A stretch of DNA of 64,000 nucleotides from Nicotiana tabacum (taxonomy: Eukaryota > Streptophyta > Magnoliopsida > Solanales > Solanaceae), in contig NC_134080.1 of the NCBI RefSeq assembly GCF_000715075.1, positions 73,005,291-73,069,290 on the forward strand, given 5' to 3'. The notes beneath the pieces were generated by a model. It did not search any database. It was not told where the DNA came from and was given only the letters and a program-made list of their open reading frames with translations. A program made the position numbers and the translations under genes. The first letter of the stretch is position 1. The number at the start of each line of letters is the position of its first letter. Positions 46,175-57,950 of this stretch are shown here, piece by piece.

Positions 46175-47053
46175 TGTTGGGAATTTTAAGAATAATGATG
46201 GCTTAAAATAGGGTGAATGGAAAATGGAGGGAAATAAAAATTTTAAGTGAAATTTTAAGTTTCCCCCCCCCCCGGCAAAGGGACATTGTCCCATATTGGA
46301 AGAGGGAGATGTTTTTTATGGGTATATAAGCAATTGCTCTTCTTGCTCTCAAAGAGTTGAGAAGAAGGCAAGCCTCGCGCCGTCATCGTCGTCGCTCGGC
46401 TCGGCTTCAGCTTCGGTCAAATGATCGATTAATTGATTAATTTTTTGGACCAAATTTATTTGTTAATAGTAAAATATTAACAGAAATGTTATTAAAAATT
46501 CATTTTAATAACAGAATATTAATATAAATCCAATCCGTTTTTCAGTTGTGTAACTGAAAATTAAACTACCTCTTCAATTTTCCCTCTTTATTTTCCATCT
46601 TTATTGTTGAGTAAATAGCCATTTATGTTATGACATTTATGCTATGACTGTTTTGCATAAACAACTATTTTGAAGAGTTGCATCTCTTCAGATTTCAGCC
46701 CAACTTTGGCTATAAATACAAGTCTATTCTCTCAGAATTTCCATACGATTTTCTGAGTTTTTCCTCCCTCTGCATTGTTTTAACTTCAAAGAAAGCAACA
46801 ATAAGTGTGATTCACTACCGAACTTTGTGTTTGCTGAAACACTGGGGTTTAAAGTACCACTACATCAGTGTGTAATTCGTTCTATCCTGGAAGGAAATAA
46901 TCCATAACCTTGGGTACTAGGAGGGGATTAAATTCCTTAAGGAAATACTGTGAATTCAGTGGGCTCAGATTAAATTCTATTTCTATTTTTCATTTCTGTT
47001 TATACATTATTTTATATTTTGCAGAATCATTTTACAAATATAGTCTACTAACA
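46175..47053 (+). repeat. Copia 5' LTR
   Basis: It starts TGTTGGGAATTTT and ends CTACTAACA. There are TATA-like boxes at 46322-46328 (gtatataa) and 46709-46717 (ctataaata). It carries a poly-C run at 46263-46274. No canonical tRNA-Met PBS follows: the next bases are agctaaagg. Confidence 0.88.
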
Positions 47054-47206
47054 AGCTAAAGGAATTTAATTTTTTTTTGTATTCTGTATTTGTGTTTATT
47101 CACTGTTCTGGAGATTGAAACCTTTGTGTCTTACTATTTCGTTGGAGATTAAAATCTACATGATTTTAACGTTTATTTGTATCATTCTTTTACAGAAATG
47201 ACCAAT

Positions 47207-50200
47207 GATAATGTGAACCAAGTTGTTCCAATGGTGACTGCCAATGCATCAACAAGCCGAACACCGGCGTTGGCACCGTCGGAGAAACCTGGAAAACTTT
47301 CTGGGTTAGATTTCAAGCGGTGGCAGCAGAAGATGTTCTTCTACTTGACTACTTTAAGTCTGCAGAAGTTCATCAAGGAAGATGTTCCTGTTCTGCCCGA
47401 TGAAACTCCAGAGAATGAACGCTTTCTCGTGATTGAAGCGTGGAAGCATTCTGATTTTCTATGCAAGAATTATGTTCTTAGCGAACTGGAGGACGATTTG
47501 TATAATGTCTATAGTGACATGGAGACGTCAAAAGAATTGTGGACAGTGCTTGAAAAGAAATACAAAACTGAAGATGCCGGGTTGAAGAAATTCGTTGTCG
47601 CCAAGTTTTTGGACTACAAAATAGTAGATAGCAAGTCTGTTATTACCCAAGTCCAGGAATTGCAAGTGATTATTTACGATCTCCTTGCTGAAGGTATAAA
47701 TCAAATTAATACTAATGTTGAAAGTAGTAATCTTAGTATTTTTACTAACAGAATTTTCATTGAAGGTCTTGTCATCAATGAAGCATTCCAAGCAGCAGCG
47801 ATGATTGAGAAGTTGCCTCCTTTGTGGAAGGACTTCAAAAACTACTTGAAACACAAACGCGAAGAGATGTACCTTGAAGATCTCATTGTTCGGTTGAGAA
47901 TCGAAGAGGACAACAAAGCTGCTGAAAAGAGAGGCCGTGGAAACTCAACAATAATGGGAGCAAACATTGTTGAGGATACTTCTCAAAATAAGAGAAAGAG
48001 GAAGCAGGCTTCTGGACCAAAAAGCAACCCAAGCAAGAAGCGGTTCAACAGAAACTACTACAACTGTGGGAAAGTTAGGCACAAATCTACGGAGTGTCGT
48101 GCTCCAAAGAAAGACAAGAAGAAGGGCCAAGCAATCGTGGTTGAAAAGCATGAAGATGTTGATGACTTGTATTCCATGCTTTCTGAATGCAACCTGGTGG
48201 GCAATCCAAAGGAGTGGATTGATTCTGGAGCCACTCGATATGTTTGTGCTATTAGAGAAGCTTTTGCAACATATGCTCCAGTTGGACCCGAAGAGACTCT
48301 TTCTATCGGAAATGCTGCAATCGCTAAGATTGAAGGATGTGGGAAGATCTTTCTAAAGATGACTTCTGGCAAGGTGGTGACTTTGAACAACGTCCTTCAT
48401 GTTCCCGAGATTAGGAAGAATTTAGTCTCCGATGGACTTCTTATTAAGAATGGTTTTAAATGTGTTTTTGTTTCCGATAAGGTTGTAATAAGTAAGAACA
48501 AAATATTTGTAGGAAAAGGTTACCTCACTGAGGGCCTTTTCAAGCTGAATGTAATGGTTGTTGAAAATAATAATAAAATTTCAGGTTCGTCTTACTTACT
48601 TGAGTCAAATGAATTATGGCATATACGTTTGGGTCATGTTAATTATAAAACCTTGCGAAAAATGATTAATTTGAAAGTAGTGCCTAAAGTTGAATGCGAC
48701 AAATCAAAATGTCAAATATATGTGGAATCTAAGTATGTTAAACATCCTTATAAGTCAGTTGAAAGGAATTCAGATCCTTTAGACTTAATTCACACAGATA
48801 TTTGTGATATGAAGTCAATACCATCTCGTGGTGGAAATAAGTATTTCATAACTTTTATTGACGATAGTACTCGATATTGCTATGTTTACTTACTTAATAG
48901 AAAAGATGAAGCAATAGATGCATTCAAGCAACACAAAAATGATGTTGAAACGCAATTTAACAAGAAAATCAAAATGATAAGAAGTGATAGGGGTGGTGAA
49001 TATGAATCTCCTTTTGAACAAATATGTTTAGACTATGGAATTATTCATCAAACAATGCTCCCTTACACGCCCCAATCTAATGGGATTGCAGAAAGAAAGA
49101 ATCGTTCATTAAAGGAGATGATGAACGCATTATTGATAAGTTCTAGTTTTCCACAGAACTTGTGGGGGGAAGTCGTTCTTACGACTAGCCGAATACTAAA
49201 TCGAGTACCCCATAGCAAAACACAATCCATTTCATATGTAAAATGGAAAGGAAGGAAGCCCAACTTGAATTATTTTAAAGTGTGGTGGTGTTTAGCAAAA
49301 GTGCAAGTTCCTAAACCCAAAAGGGTAAAAATAAGACCGAAAATCATTGATTGTGTTTTCGTAGGATATGCGACCAATAGTAAAGCAAATCGATTTCTGG
49401 TTCATAAATGAAAAAATCCCGACATTCATAATAATACGGTTATAGAATCAGATAATGCTGAGTTCTTTGAAAATATATATCCATATAAAAAGGAACGTGA
49501 GTCGATTGGTAAAGGATCTAAACGACCGCGGGAAGAAACAAAAGAAAGTACATTTAATCAGGAGTATCCAAGACATAGTAAACGTCAAAGAACGTCTACT
49601 TCATTTGGACCAGATTTTGTGACTTTCTTGTGGGAAAATGAGCCTCGAACATTTAAAGAAGCCACGTCTTCTTCGGAATCATTATTTTGGAAAGAGGCAG
49701 TCAATAGTGAAATAGAATCCATATTGAACAACCATTCATGAGAATTGGTTGATCTTCCTCCTGTAAATGAACCTTTGGGTTCTAAATGGATCTTTAAGAG
49801 GAAAATGAAAGATGATGTCACTATTGATAAATTTAAGGCAAGACTTGTAGTCAAAGGGTATAGACAACGAGAAGGTCTTAACTACTTTGATACATACTCT
49901 CCAATTACGAGAATTACGTCCATACGGATTTTAGTAGCATTAGATGCAGTGTATGATCTTGAAATTCATCAAATGGACATTAAGACGACCTTCTTAAATG
50001 GAGATTTGGAGGAAGAAATCTACATGGAACAACCTGAAGGGTTTGTGGTTCCAGGTAAAGAAAAGAAGGTCTGTAGACTTGTTAAGTCCCTTTACGGACT
50101 AAAACAAGCACCCAAACAATGACATGCAAAATTTGACCAAACAATGTTGTCAAATGGGTTTAAGATAAATGAATGTGATAAATGTGTGTACATTAAAAAT

Positions 50201-51204
50201 ATTCCAAATCACATAGTCATTGTTTTCTTGTATGTGGATGATATGCTGATAATGAGTAATGACATTGCCAACATAAATGCTACTAAGTGTATGTTAACTA
50301 GCAAGTTTGATATGAATGACTTGGGAGTTGCTGATTTAATTCAGGGGATTAATATCCATATGACTCCTCAAGGTATGGCATTGTCACAATTTCATTATAT
50401 TAATACAGTACTTGAAAAGTTCAAGCACTTAGGGTTTAAAGTTGCAAAGCCTCCAATTGATGTGAATCTTGCATTAGCAAAGAACAAAGGTCAAAGCATA
50501 TCACAATTGGATTATGCTCGTGTGTTGGAATGCTTAATGTACATCATGAATTGTACACTACCTGATATAGCTTGTGCTATAAGTAAATTGAGTCGATACA
50601 CGAGCAATCCAGGTCAATCTCATTGCATGGAAATGAAATGAGTTTTGGGATATTTAGAACATACCCAGGGCTTTGCTTTGCACTACAGTAAATATCCTGT
50701 GGTGATTGAGGGATACTGTGATGCAAATTGGATCATCGGTTCAACTGATTCTTAGTCCACAAGTGGATATGTATTCACTATTGGTGGAGGAGCGGTATCT
50801 TGGAAGTCATCCAAACAAACTTGTATTGCCTGCTCTACAATGGAGGCTGAATTCATAGCTTTAGATAAAACCGGTGAAGAAGTTTAATGGCTCCGGAATT
50901 TCTTGGAAGACATTCTATTTTGGCCCAAACCGTTGGCACCAATATGCATACATTGTGATAGTCAAGCGGCAATTGGAAGGGCTGGGAGCGTTATGTATAA
51001 CGGTAAATCTCGTCATATACGACGAAGACATAAAACTGTTAGGCAATTACTCTCTAGAGGAATTATCACGATTGACTATGTAAAGTCAAGTGATAATGTG
51101 TCGGATCCACTTACAAAAGGCCTAACTAGAGAGGTAGTTGAGAAATCATCAAGGGGAATGAGACTATGGCCAAGAACAAGTCATAATGGCGGTAACTCTA
51201 CCTA
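47207..51204 (+). pseudogene. Gag-pol of the copia element, six stops
   Basis: It is open for 735 codons from MTNDNV (47207; upstream in-frame ATG at 47177) to TGA 49409. Gag contains the WQQKMFFYLTTL box. The knuckle is YNCGKVRHKSTEC, with Tyr for the first Cys. Protease has the WIDSGAT catalytic motif near 48215. In integrase, LWHIRLGHV is at about 48617, followed by HTDICD, SDRGGEY and GIAERKNRSLK supplying D, D and E. RT has LYVDDML at about 50230. RNase H has EAEFIALD near 50845 and ends in SRHIRRRHKTVRQLL. Later stops are TGA near 49739, 50120 and 50639, TAG near 50754, and TAA near 50884. No frameshift is evident, so the catalytic sites are intact and only point nonsense changes block it. 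Confidence 0.9.
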
Positions 51205-51750
51205 GAAGACTATAGATCCCAAGATCTAGGTTCAAGGCGATCAAACAAAGTCATTAATGACGGTTCAATATTGTCAACTAAACTTTTGGTCCATTCCCGT
51301 GATGAGACAATGTTCAAGTACCAAGGATAAAGCATTAAGGCTTTTTAATGATTTCTAAATTTGATACGGGGTATATCAAATAGTGTATCTACGGGATGAC
51401 ACATTTAGGAATCACCTATATAAGTGTAAAATGTTAGACGTTTCAAGGAGAACTTTGTAAGGATAGTTCTCTACGCACTTATGAAACCAGACGGCATTCA
51501 TGGCTAAAACGAACACAACAATGAGAACCAAAGACGATTAAAGGTTGGTTGTGTGACTTATGGTTTTCTAGGTATACACCAAAGTTCGACGGTTCAAAGA
51601 TATCAAATCTACCGGTTGACCGAGTATATCCGACATAAGTTCACTACGGAAAGTTCAAAGGGAACCGTACTTATCCAGATGCAATTAATCCTTGCTTGTG
51701 AATCACACAGTTTTCCATGCATATTTCCGTGATATAGCCATTCCCCATTC

Positions 51751-51761
51751 ATGTGGGGGAT
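51751..51761 (+). promoter_or_regulatory. Polypurine tract, copia element
   Basis: atgtgggggat directly precedes TGTTGAGAATTTT, the start of the 3' LTR. Confidence 0.85.
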
Positions 51762-52700
51762 TGTTGAGAATTTTAAGAATAATGAGGCTTAAAATAGGGT
51801 AAATGGGAAATGGAGGGAAATGAAAGTTTTAAGTGAAATTTTAAGTTTCCCTCCCCCCTTGGCAAAGGGACATTGTCCCATATTGGAAGAGGAGGAGGTT
51901 TTTTATGGGTATATAAGAAATTACTTTTCTTCTAGCTCTTAAAGAGTTGAGAAGAAGGCAAGCCTCACGTTGTCGTCATCGTTGCTCGCTCGGCTCGGCT
52001 CGGCTTCGGATTCGGATTTGAATTTGGATTTGGATTTGTTCAAATGATCGATTGATTGATTAATTTTTTGGACCAAATTTATTTGTTAATGGTAAAATAT
52101 TAACAGAAATGTTATTAAATATTCATTTTGATAACAAAATATTAATATTAAAATAAATATTAATATTAAATCCAATCTGTTTTTCAGTTGTGTAACTGAA
52201 AACTAAACTACCCTCTTTAATTGTTTTCTCTTTATTTTCCCTCTTTATTATTGAGTAAATAACCATTTATGTTATGGCATTTATGCTATGGCCATTTTGC
52301 ATAAACAGCCATTCTGAAGAGTTGCACCTCTTCAGATTTCAGCCCAACTTTGGCTATAAATACAAGTCTATTCTCTCAGAATTTCCATACGATTTTCTGA
52401 GTTTCTCCTCCTTCTTCTGCATTGTTTTAACTTCAAAGAAAGCAACAGTAAGTGTGATTTGCTACCGAACTTTGTTTTCGGTAAAACACTGGGGTTTGAA
52501 GTACCACTACATCAGCGTGTAATTCGTTCTATCCTGGGAGGAAATAATCCATAATCTTAGGTACTAGGAGGGGATTAAATTCCGTAAAGAAACACTGTGA
52601 ATTCAGTGTGATCGGATTAAATTCTATTTCTGTTTTTCATTTCTGTTTATACGTTATTTTATATTCTGCAAAATTATTTTACAAATATAGTCTACTAACA
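51762..52700 (+). repeat. Copia 3' LTR
   Basis: It starts TGTTGAGAATT and ends CTACTAACA. TATA-like gtatataag is at about 51909. Extra material relative to the 5' LTR includes repeated ggatttg words near 52000-52040 and a duplicated attaatatt segment near 52140-52170. Confidence 0.88.
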
Positions 52701-53343
52701 ATACTTTTATAAAAGCTTAGTGTATATGGTCACAATTGGGCCTATTCGATTTTACTATTTGATTGAGATAAGGGAGTTGCATCGGGGGTAGCCTTGTAAT
52801 GAATCAGACCTGAGCTCAAAGACGAGGCATCGAGTCTAAAGATCGAAGTGTCCGTTGAGACCGAGGACAGTAGTAATCGAGATTAAGCATGACCGACTTC
52901 GACTGAAGTGTAATAACGGAAAGACGAGATATCCATAACCGGTCGAAGATCACGGTAGAAATCTCGGAACAGATCAAGTCAAGGGCGGTTATTTGTATCA
53001 ACCATGGGATTTGCTTCCGTAATTAGAATTGTACCATAATTAGGATTCCTCTAGTATATAAAGAGGAGTCCCCATCATTTGTAAACACCTTACATTCACG
53101 AATATCAAGGCAATATAATATTTCTTTCTTCTACTCATCAACTTATTGCTCTTTAACTGTTCTTACTTCACCATTTCGAGGGTTCATCAGCTCGAGGGCT
53201 TTGTCCAAGCATTGGTTTGTTTTTTTACATTCTTATCAATTCCCATCATTTATCTCTAAGTTAATCAATTGTTATTAAGTGAATTCATGTATCTTTAAAA
53301 CAACATTACAAGTTTAATTTTACTTGATTTTTAGGGTAAATAG

Positions 53344-53364
53344 TTTGCCGCCCATCGAGGGGTT
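53344..53364 (+). promoter_or_regulatory. Primer-binding-site-like string, Tat element
   Basis: It follows the LTR-like 3' end and resembles the TGGCGCC-type start used by many plant Tat elements. The second G is C here. The tRNA is not assigned. Confidence 0.5.
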
Positions 53365-53455
53365 AAGGATAATAGTGATTGCTTAATATTAACCTTCATA
53401 AGACACGCTGCTTTTGCACTTGTTCTCGTAAGTGTTTTTGATTTCAGGAATCAAC

Positions 53456-53790
53456 ATGTCAAACTCTCAAGCAGTACCTGCTCACACTGACACCAGTCTT
53501 GGTCTTCATGGCAAAAACGAACACGTAGTCATCCTGGGAAATGGAGTACCTCCAATCAATCCCGACGTACCACAGGCCGTGGATCCGGTTGATGTCAATT
53601 CTCATATCGCCATTCATGGGGATTTAGGTGTCGACCCTAAAAATAGCATCCGGAGAGATGCCCGGGCAGCCGATCGGAATACACAAAATGGCGAAGAAGG
53701 CAAAATTAGCCTTCAAATGATATTTGACATGATACAAACTCAGCAGGCCGCGACAGCACAACTCCAAAATCAGAATCGAGCCCAAGCATA
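53456..53790 (+). pseudogene. Gag amino-terminal fragment, Tat element
   Basis: It starts MSNSQAVPAHTD at 53456 and runs about 111 codons. It is hydrophilic, with a GEEGKISLQMIFDMIQTQQA helix near its end, the typical amino part of Tat gag before the capsid core. The capsid, knuckle and protease are deleted: the sequence passes into RT by about 53835. Confidence 0.7.
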
Positions 53791-53835
53791 ATCGCACTCG
53801 ATACATCATAGAAAGTTGCTCATAGGGTAGAACCC

Positions 53836-55230
53836 GTGCATGAAATCTTCGACATATTGAGACAGTACAACATGAAGCTCAACCCCGAGAAATGTGCATT
53901 CGAGGTCGGTTCAGGCATGTTCCTCGGCTTTATGGTGTCAAATCGGGGAATCGAGATCAATCCCGATAAAATCAAGGCAATCAAGGACATCACAGTCGTG
54001 GACAGCGTTAAGGTCGTACAAAGATTGACAGGCGTATAGCCTCTCTAGGCCAGTTCATCTCGAGGTCTTCAGATCGAAGTCATAGGTTCTTCTCACTGCT
54101 CAAAAAGAAGAACAATTTCACTTGGACCCTAGAGTGCCAATAGGCATTGGAAGTGTGAGCACGTGATTTTTGCCCTACAAGAATTACTCCCAAAAATTCA
54201 AAATAAAATAGTTTTGTGTTGCTTGTGATTTATTTGTATTTGTCTGTGCAAGTTTATTTTTACTTTAATTAAGAAAAAATACAAAATATGTGTTGCATGT
54301 GCATTTAGGATGGCCGACCACGTCGAGGATTTGAGGAAATTCTTCCAGAGGCTTCGCAGGTACAACCTCAAGCTTAACCCCGCCAAGTGTGCATTTGGTG
54401 TTCCATCCGGAAAACTGTTAGGATTCATAGTCAGTCGGCGAGGCATCGAGTTGGATCCATCAAAGATCAAAGCCAGGCATTCCCGAGTTCCGTGGTTCTG
54501 GCACGGTCGCTCAACTGTCATATTCGGCTTATTTATCTGATTTTAATACATGTTGAACCTATGTGCAAATTTTAACTTTTTATCGCTTTATTATTATTAT
54601 TTTAAAAGAGAATTGCAACATCGTAAAAAACGCGTCTCAAACCACGTCACATCAATGTACACGTGGTTGTTGACATATCTCGACTCTGTTGAGGTTTGGA
54701 TTTGGGACACCATAAATCTCCTAAGTGGCGACTCTGAAACTTTTAATATAAATCCCGTTTCGATTGTCCTTTAATTGGAAAAATTCCCTATATACGCTCT
54801 TCTGGGGGTGTAAGTAAAAAGGAGGTGTGACAGGAAGAACTAAAATGGTATCTTTCGAGCCCGTCGTTGTTTCACTCCAAAAGCATACAAGCCACTCTAC
54901 TTATATTTGGCAGTCTCAAAAGTTGCAGTAAGTGATGTCCTAGTTCAAGAAGAGCAAGGTATGCAATTTCCTGTTTACTATATTAGCCAAACATTAGACG
55001 AAGCAGAGACCCGGTACCCATACTTATAAAAATTAGTGCTTACCCTAATAAGCGCCTCTAAGAATTAAAACCGTATTTTCAATGTCACTCAATTTGTGTC
55101 GTAACCATTTACCCCCTTCGTAATGTTTTGCATAAGCCCGAACTCTCATGCTGATTGGCCAAATGGGCCATTGAAATTAGTGGGTAAAATATCGAATATC
55201 AACCCTGAACGGCCATCAAGTCTCAAATCT
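53836..55230 (+). pseudogene. RT thumb to RNase H, Tat element (split by insertion)
   Basis: The first part (53836-54153) encodes the RT thumb (YNMKLNPEKCAF, GFMVSNRGIEINPDKIKA) and connection. The catalytic YxDD palm is absent. A TAG at 54141 sits where CQQAL would read CAG. The frame continues after the mini-element at 54833: ..ALE joins ..ELKWYLSSP once one GGAAG copy is removed. The RNase H part (54833-55230) has frameshifts. Confidence 0.8.
54154..54832 (+). mobile_element. 679-bp mini-retroelement with RT fragment, perfect TSD
   Basis: It begins TGTGAGCACGTGATTTTTG and ends GGAGGTGTGACA. It is flanked by GGAAG at 54149-54153 and 54833-54837. The start matches the Ogre-like LTR at 61657. 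The last ~170 bp resemble the 3' end of such LTRs. In the middle, 54310-54476 encodes an RT thumb fragment (MADHVEDLRKFFQRLRRYN..). It has no other coding capacity. It is either a drastically deleted Ogre-like element or an LTR that captured pol sequence. Confidence 0.85.
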
Positions 55231-55241
55231 TAGCAGACTTC

Positions 55242-55700
55242 GTGGCCGACTTCACGCCAGCCCTTGTACCCGAGGTCGAAAAGGAACTTTTGATAAAAGT
55301 GGGAAAGTGTTTGGGGGTGTGGACCCTTTTCATAGATGGTGCATCAAATGTGAAGGGGTCGGGTCTAGGCATCATTTTGAAGCCACCTACGGGAAGTACA
55401 ATTAGACAGTCTATCAAAACCCCTAAGTTGACTAACAATGTGGCCGAATATGAGGCCATGATTGCAGGTCTCGAGCTGGATAAAAGCCTAGGAACAGAGG
55501 TCATTGAGGCCAAGTGTGACTCCTAACTCGTCGTTAACCAAGTCAACAAAACCTTCGAGGTTCGAGAAGATTGAATGCAGAGGTACTTGGACAAATTGCA
55601 GGTAACCTTACACCGATTCAAAGAATGGACCCTACAACATGTACCTCGAGAGTAGAACGGTGAGGCCGATGCCCTTGCAAACTAGGGATCATCAGTCGAA
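55242..55700 (+). pseudogene. Second RNase H, Tat element
   Basis: WTLFIDGASNVKGSGLG, NNVAEYEAMIAGLEL, KCDS and GEADALAN supply the four catalytic positions, all retained. Stops interrupt it near 55526 and 55655. It is homologous to 39455-40006 of element F. Confidence 0.85.
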
Positions 55701-55859
55701 GATGATGAAATTAGCTCGGGGATTGTCGTACAACTTTCAAAGTCGGTAGTCGAAGAAGGCCACACCGAAATAAACTCTAGAAGCCTAACTTGGGATTGGA
55801 GGAGCAAATACATGGATTATCTGAAGAATGGGAAACTTCCGTCGGATCCTAAGGAATCG

Positions 55860-56905
55860 AGGACTCTACAAACGAAAGATGCACGATTCACATTGGCCAA
55901 TGATGACACATTGTACAGAAGGATGTTCGATAGGCCGTAGGCAATATACTTGGGTCCGGGAGACACCAACTACGTCATAAGAGAAATTCACGAGGGCACC
56001 CGCGGGAACCATTTTGGTGTAGAATCACTAGTTCACAAAGTCATCAAAGCAGGATATTATTGGGACAACATGGAAAATGATACTAAGCAGTTCGTTCGAA
56101 AATGCGACAAATGCCAAAGACATGCACCGATGGTTCATCACCCTGGGAGCAGCTTCATTCTGTCTTATCCCCACAGCCATTCATAAAATGGGGAATGGAT
56201 ATCGTCGTCCCTCTGCCATCGGCCCCAGGTAAAGCTAAGTTCATTTTATTTATGACTGGTTATTTCTCTAAATGGGTTGAAGAACAGGATTTCAAGAAAG
56301 TCAGAGAGAAAGAAGTTATAGACTTCATATGGGATCACATCATATGCTTATTTGGGATACCCGCCGAGATAGTGCGCGACAATGGAAAACAATTTATCGG
56401 CAGCAAAGTAACGAAGTTCCTCGAATATCACAAAATAAAAAGGATACTATCGATGCTGTATCATCCTAGTAGGAACAGACAGGACGAATCAACAAACAAA
56501 ACCATCATTCAAAACCTAAAGAATAGGTTGAACGACGCTAAGGGGAAGTGGAGAGAAATTTTGCCCGAAGTTCTTTGGGCATATCGGACAACAACAAAAT
56601 CCAGTATGGGAGCAACACCGTTCTCCTTAGTATATGGCACCGAAGCTCTGATCCCGGTCGAAGTTAGGGAACCAAGCGTCATGTTTCGATAGACAACGAA
56701 AGAATCAAATCACGAGGCTACGAACACAAGCCTCGAATTGTTAGACGAAAAATGGGAAGCTACCTTCATCCGAATGGCCGCCCGGAAACAGCGAATTGAA
56801 GGATACTATAATCAAAGAGCTATTCTTCGACACTTCAAAATAGGGGACTTAGTTTTGAGGAAAGTCACCCTCAACACTCGAAATCAAAATGAGGGAAAAC
56901 TCGGT
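55860..56905 (+). pseudogene. Integrase, Tat element (interrupted)
   Basis: The zinc-binding region (REIHEGTRGNHFG.., CDKCQRH) lies at 55950-56130. A frameshift leads to the core with WGMDIV (first Asp), VRDNGKQFIG (second Asp) and RQDESTNK (Glu), 56190-56500. VLWAYRTTTKSSMGATPF follows. A stop at 56690 precedes the carboxyl part (RMAARKQRIEGYYNQRA), which is cut at 56905 by element D. Confidence 0.87.
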
Positions 56906-57599
56906 TGTGACGACCTGGCCGGTCGTCTTAAGAATTTACGCCACGTACCCCTATTAACTGCTTTTCCGAAGTTTATTTCTACTATTTTGATTTGCCGGGA
57001 TGTTCGGTTTTGAGTTTCGGAGAGTTATGGGACATTTAGTCCCTAAATGAGAGCTTAGGTGTTGGAAAGTTGGTCGTAGTCGGAACAGTGTGAAGACGGC
57101 CTCGGAATGGAAATATGATGGTTCCCTTATCTCTATTGGGTGATTTCGGGGTTAGGAGCGTGTTCGGATTGTGTTTTGGAGGTCCGTAGCTAATTTAGGC
57201 TTGAAATGCCGAAAGTTGAATTTTTGGAGTTTCCGACCCGATAGTGAGATTTTGATCCGAGAGTCGGAATGGAATTCCGGAAGTTGGAATAGCTCCGTAG
57301 TGTTGAATGTGACATGCGTGCAAAATTTCAGGTCATTCGGATGAGGTTCGATAGACTTTTTGATCAAAAGTGTATTTTTAGAGTTTTTGGAATTCTTAGG
57401 ATTGAATCTGATGAAAAATAGGTATTTTGATGTTGTTTTGAGCATTCCGAAGGTTGGAACAAGTTTGAATGATGTTTTAGGGTTGGTTGGCAGGTTTGGT
57501 TGAGGTCTCGGGGGCCTCGGGTGTGTTTTGGATGCTCAACGGATCATTTTAAGTTGTGAAAAAGTTGCAGATTTTGTTCAGCTGTTGCAGAGGAATTTT

Positions 57600-57950
57600 A
57601 CTCTTTGCGCTCGCGAGTGGGCCCTTGCGTTCGCGAAGAGTTAGTTGAGGAAGGTGAAAATTTAGCCTTCGCATTTGCGAGGAAGGCACCGCGTTCGCGA
57701 AGGGCTAAGTGTTTGTACATCGCGTTCGCGTGGGTGGTGTCGCGTTAGCATAGAAGAAAATAAGCGGCTGAGTTTCAGTAGATTTAATGCATTGCGTTCG
57801 CGACAGGTGGAACACGATCGCGAAGGCCTGTCTGTGCAAAGCATCGCGTTCGCGAGGTATTGGCCGCGATCGCGTAAGAGGAAAAATGGTTAAAATCATT
57901 TTGTGTTTTATAAACGGAGGGTTTGACCGCGTTCGCGAAGAAGGATTTAC
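57600..57950 (+). promoter_or_regulatory. CpG palindrome block of element D LTR
   Basis: About ten copies of CGCGTTCGCG or close variants (CGCGATCGCG, CGCATTTGCG) are spaced about 25-35 bp apart. The last one ends about 20 bp before the TATA motif. Confidence 0.55.

Larger units (their letters stand above)
46175..52700 (+). mobile_element. Ty1/copia element, well preserved, no matching TSD
   Basis: LTRs of 879 and 939 bp (TGTTG..TAACA) flank one gag-pol reading frame in copia order. The LTRs differ by many substitutions and by short tandem expansions near 51990-52040 and 52135-52175. The flanks CTAAT (46170-46174) and ATACT (52701-52705) do not match. Lineage within copia is not assigned. 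Confidence 0.9.
52701..56905 (+). mobile_element. Tat-clade element, internal deletion derivative (5' part)
   Basis: The probable 5' LTR (TATATAAAG at 53055) ends near 53343, then comes a primer-site-like string (tttgccgcccatcg). Next are a gag start, an abrupt junction at about 53790-53835 into the RT thumb, then RNase H, second RNase H and integrase. The element is split by the mini-element at 54154 and interrupted at 56906 by element D, so its 3' part is outside the window. The exact 5' LTR start is unresolved; TGTATATGG at 52721 is a candidate. Confidence 0.8.
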
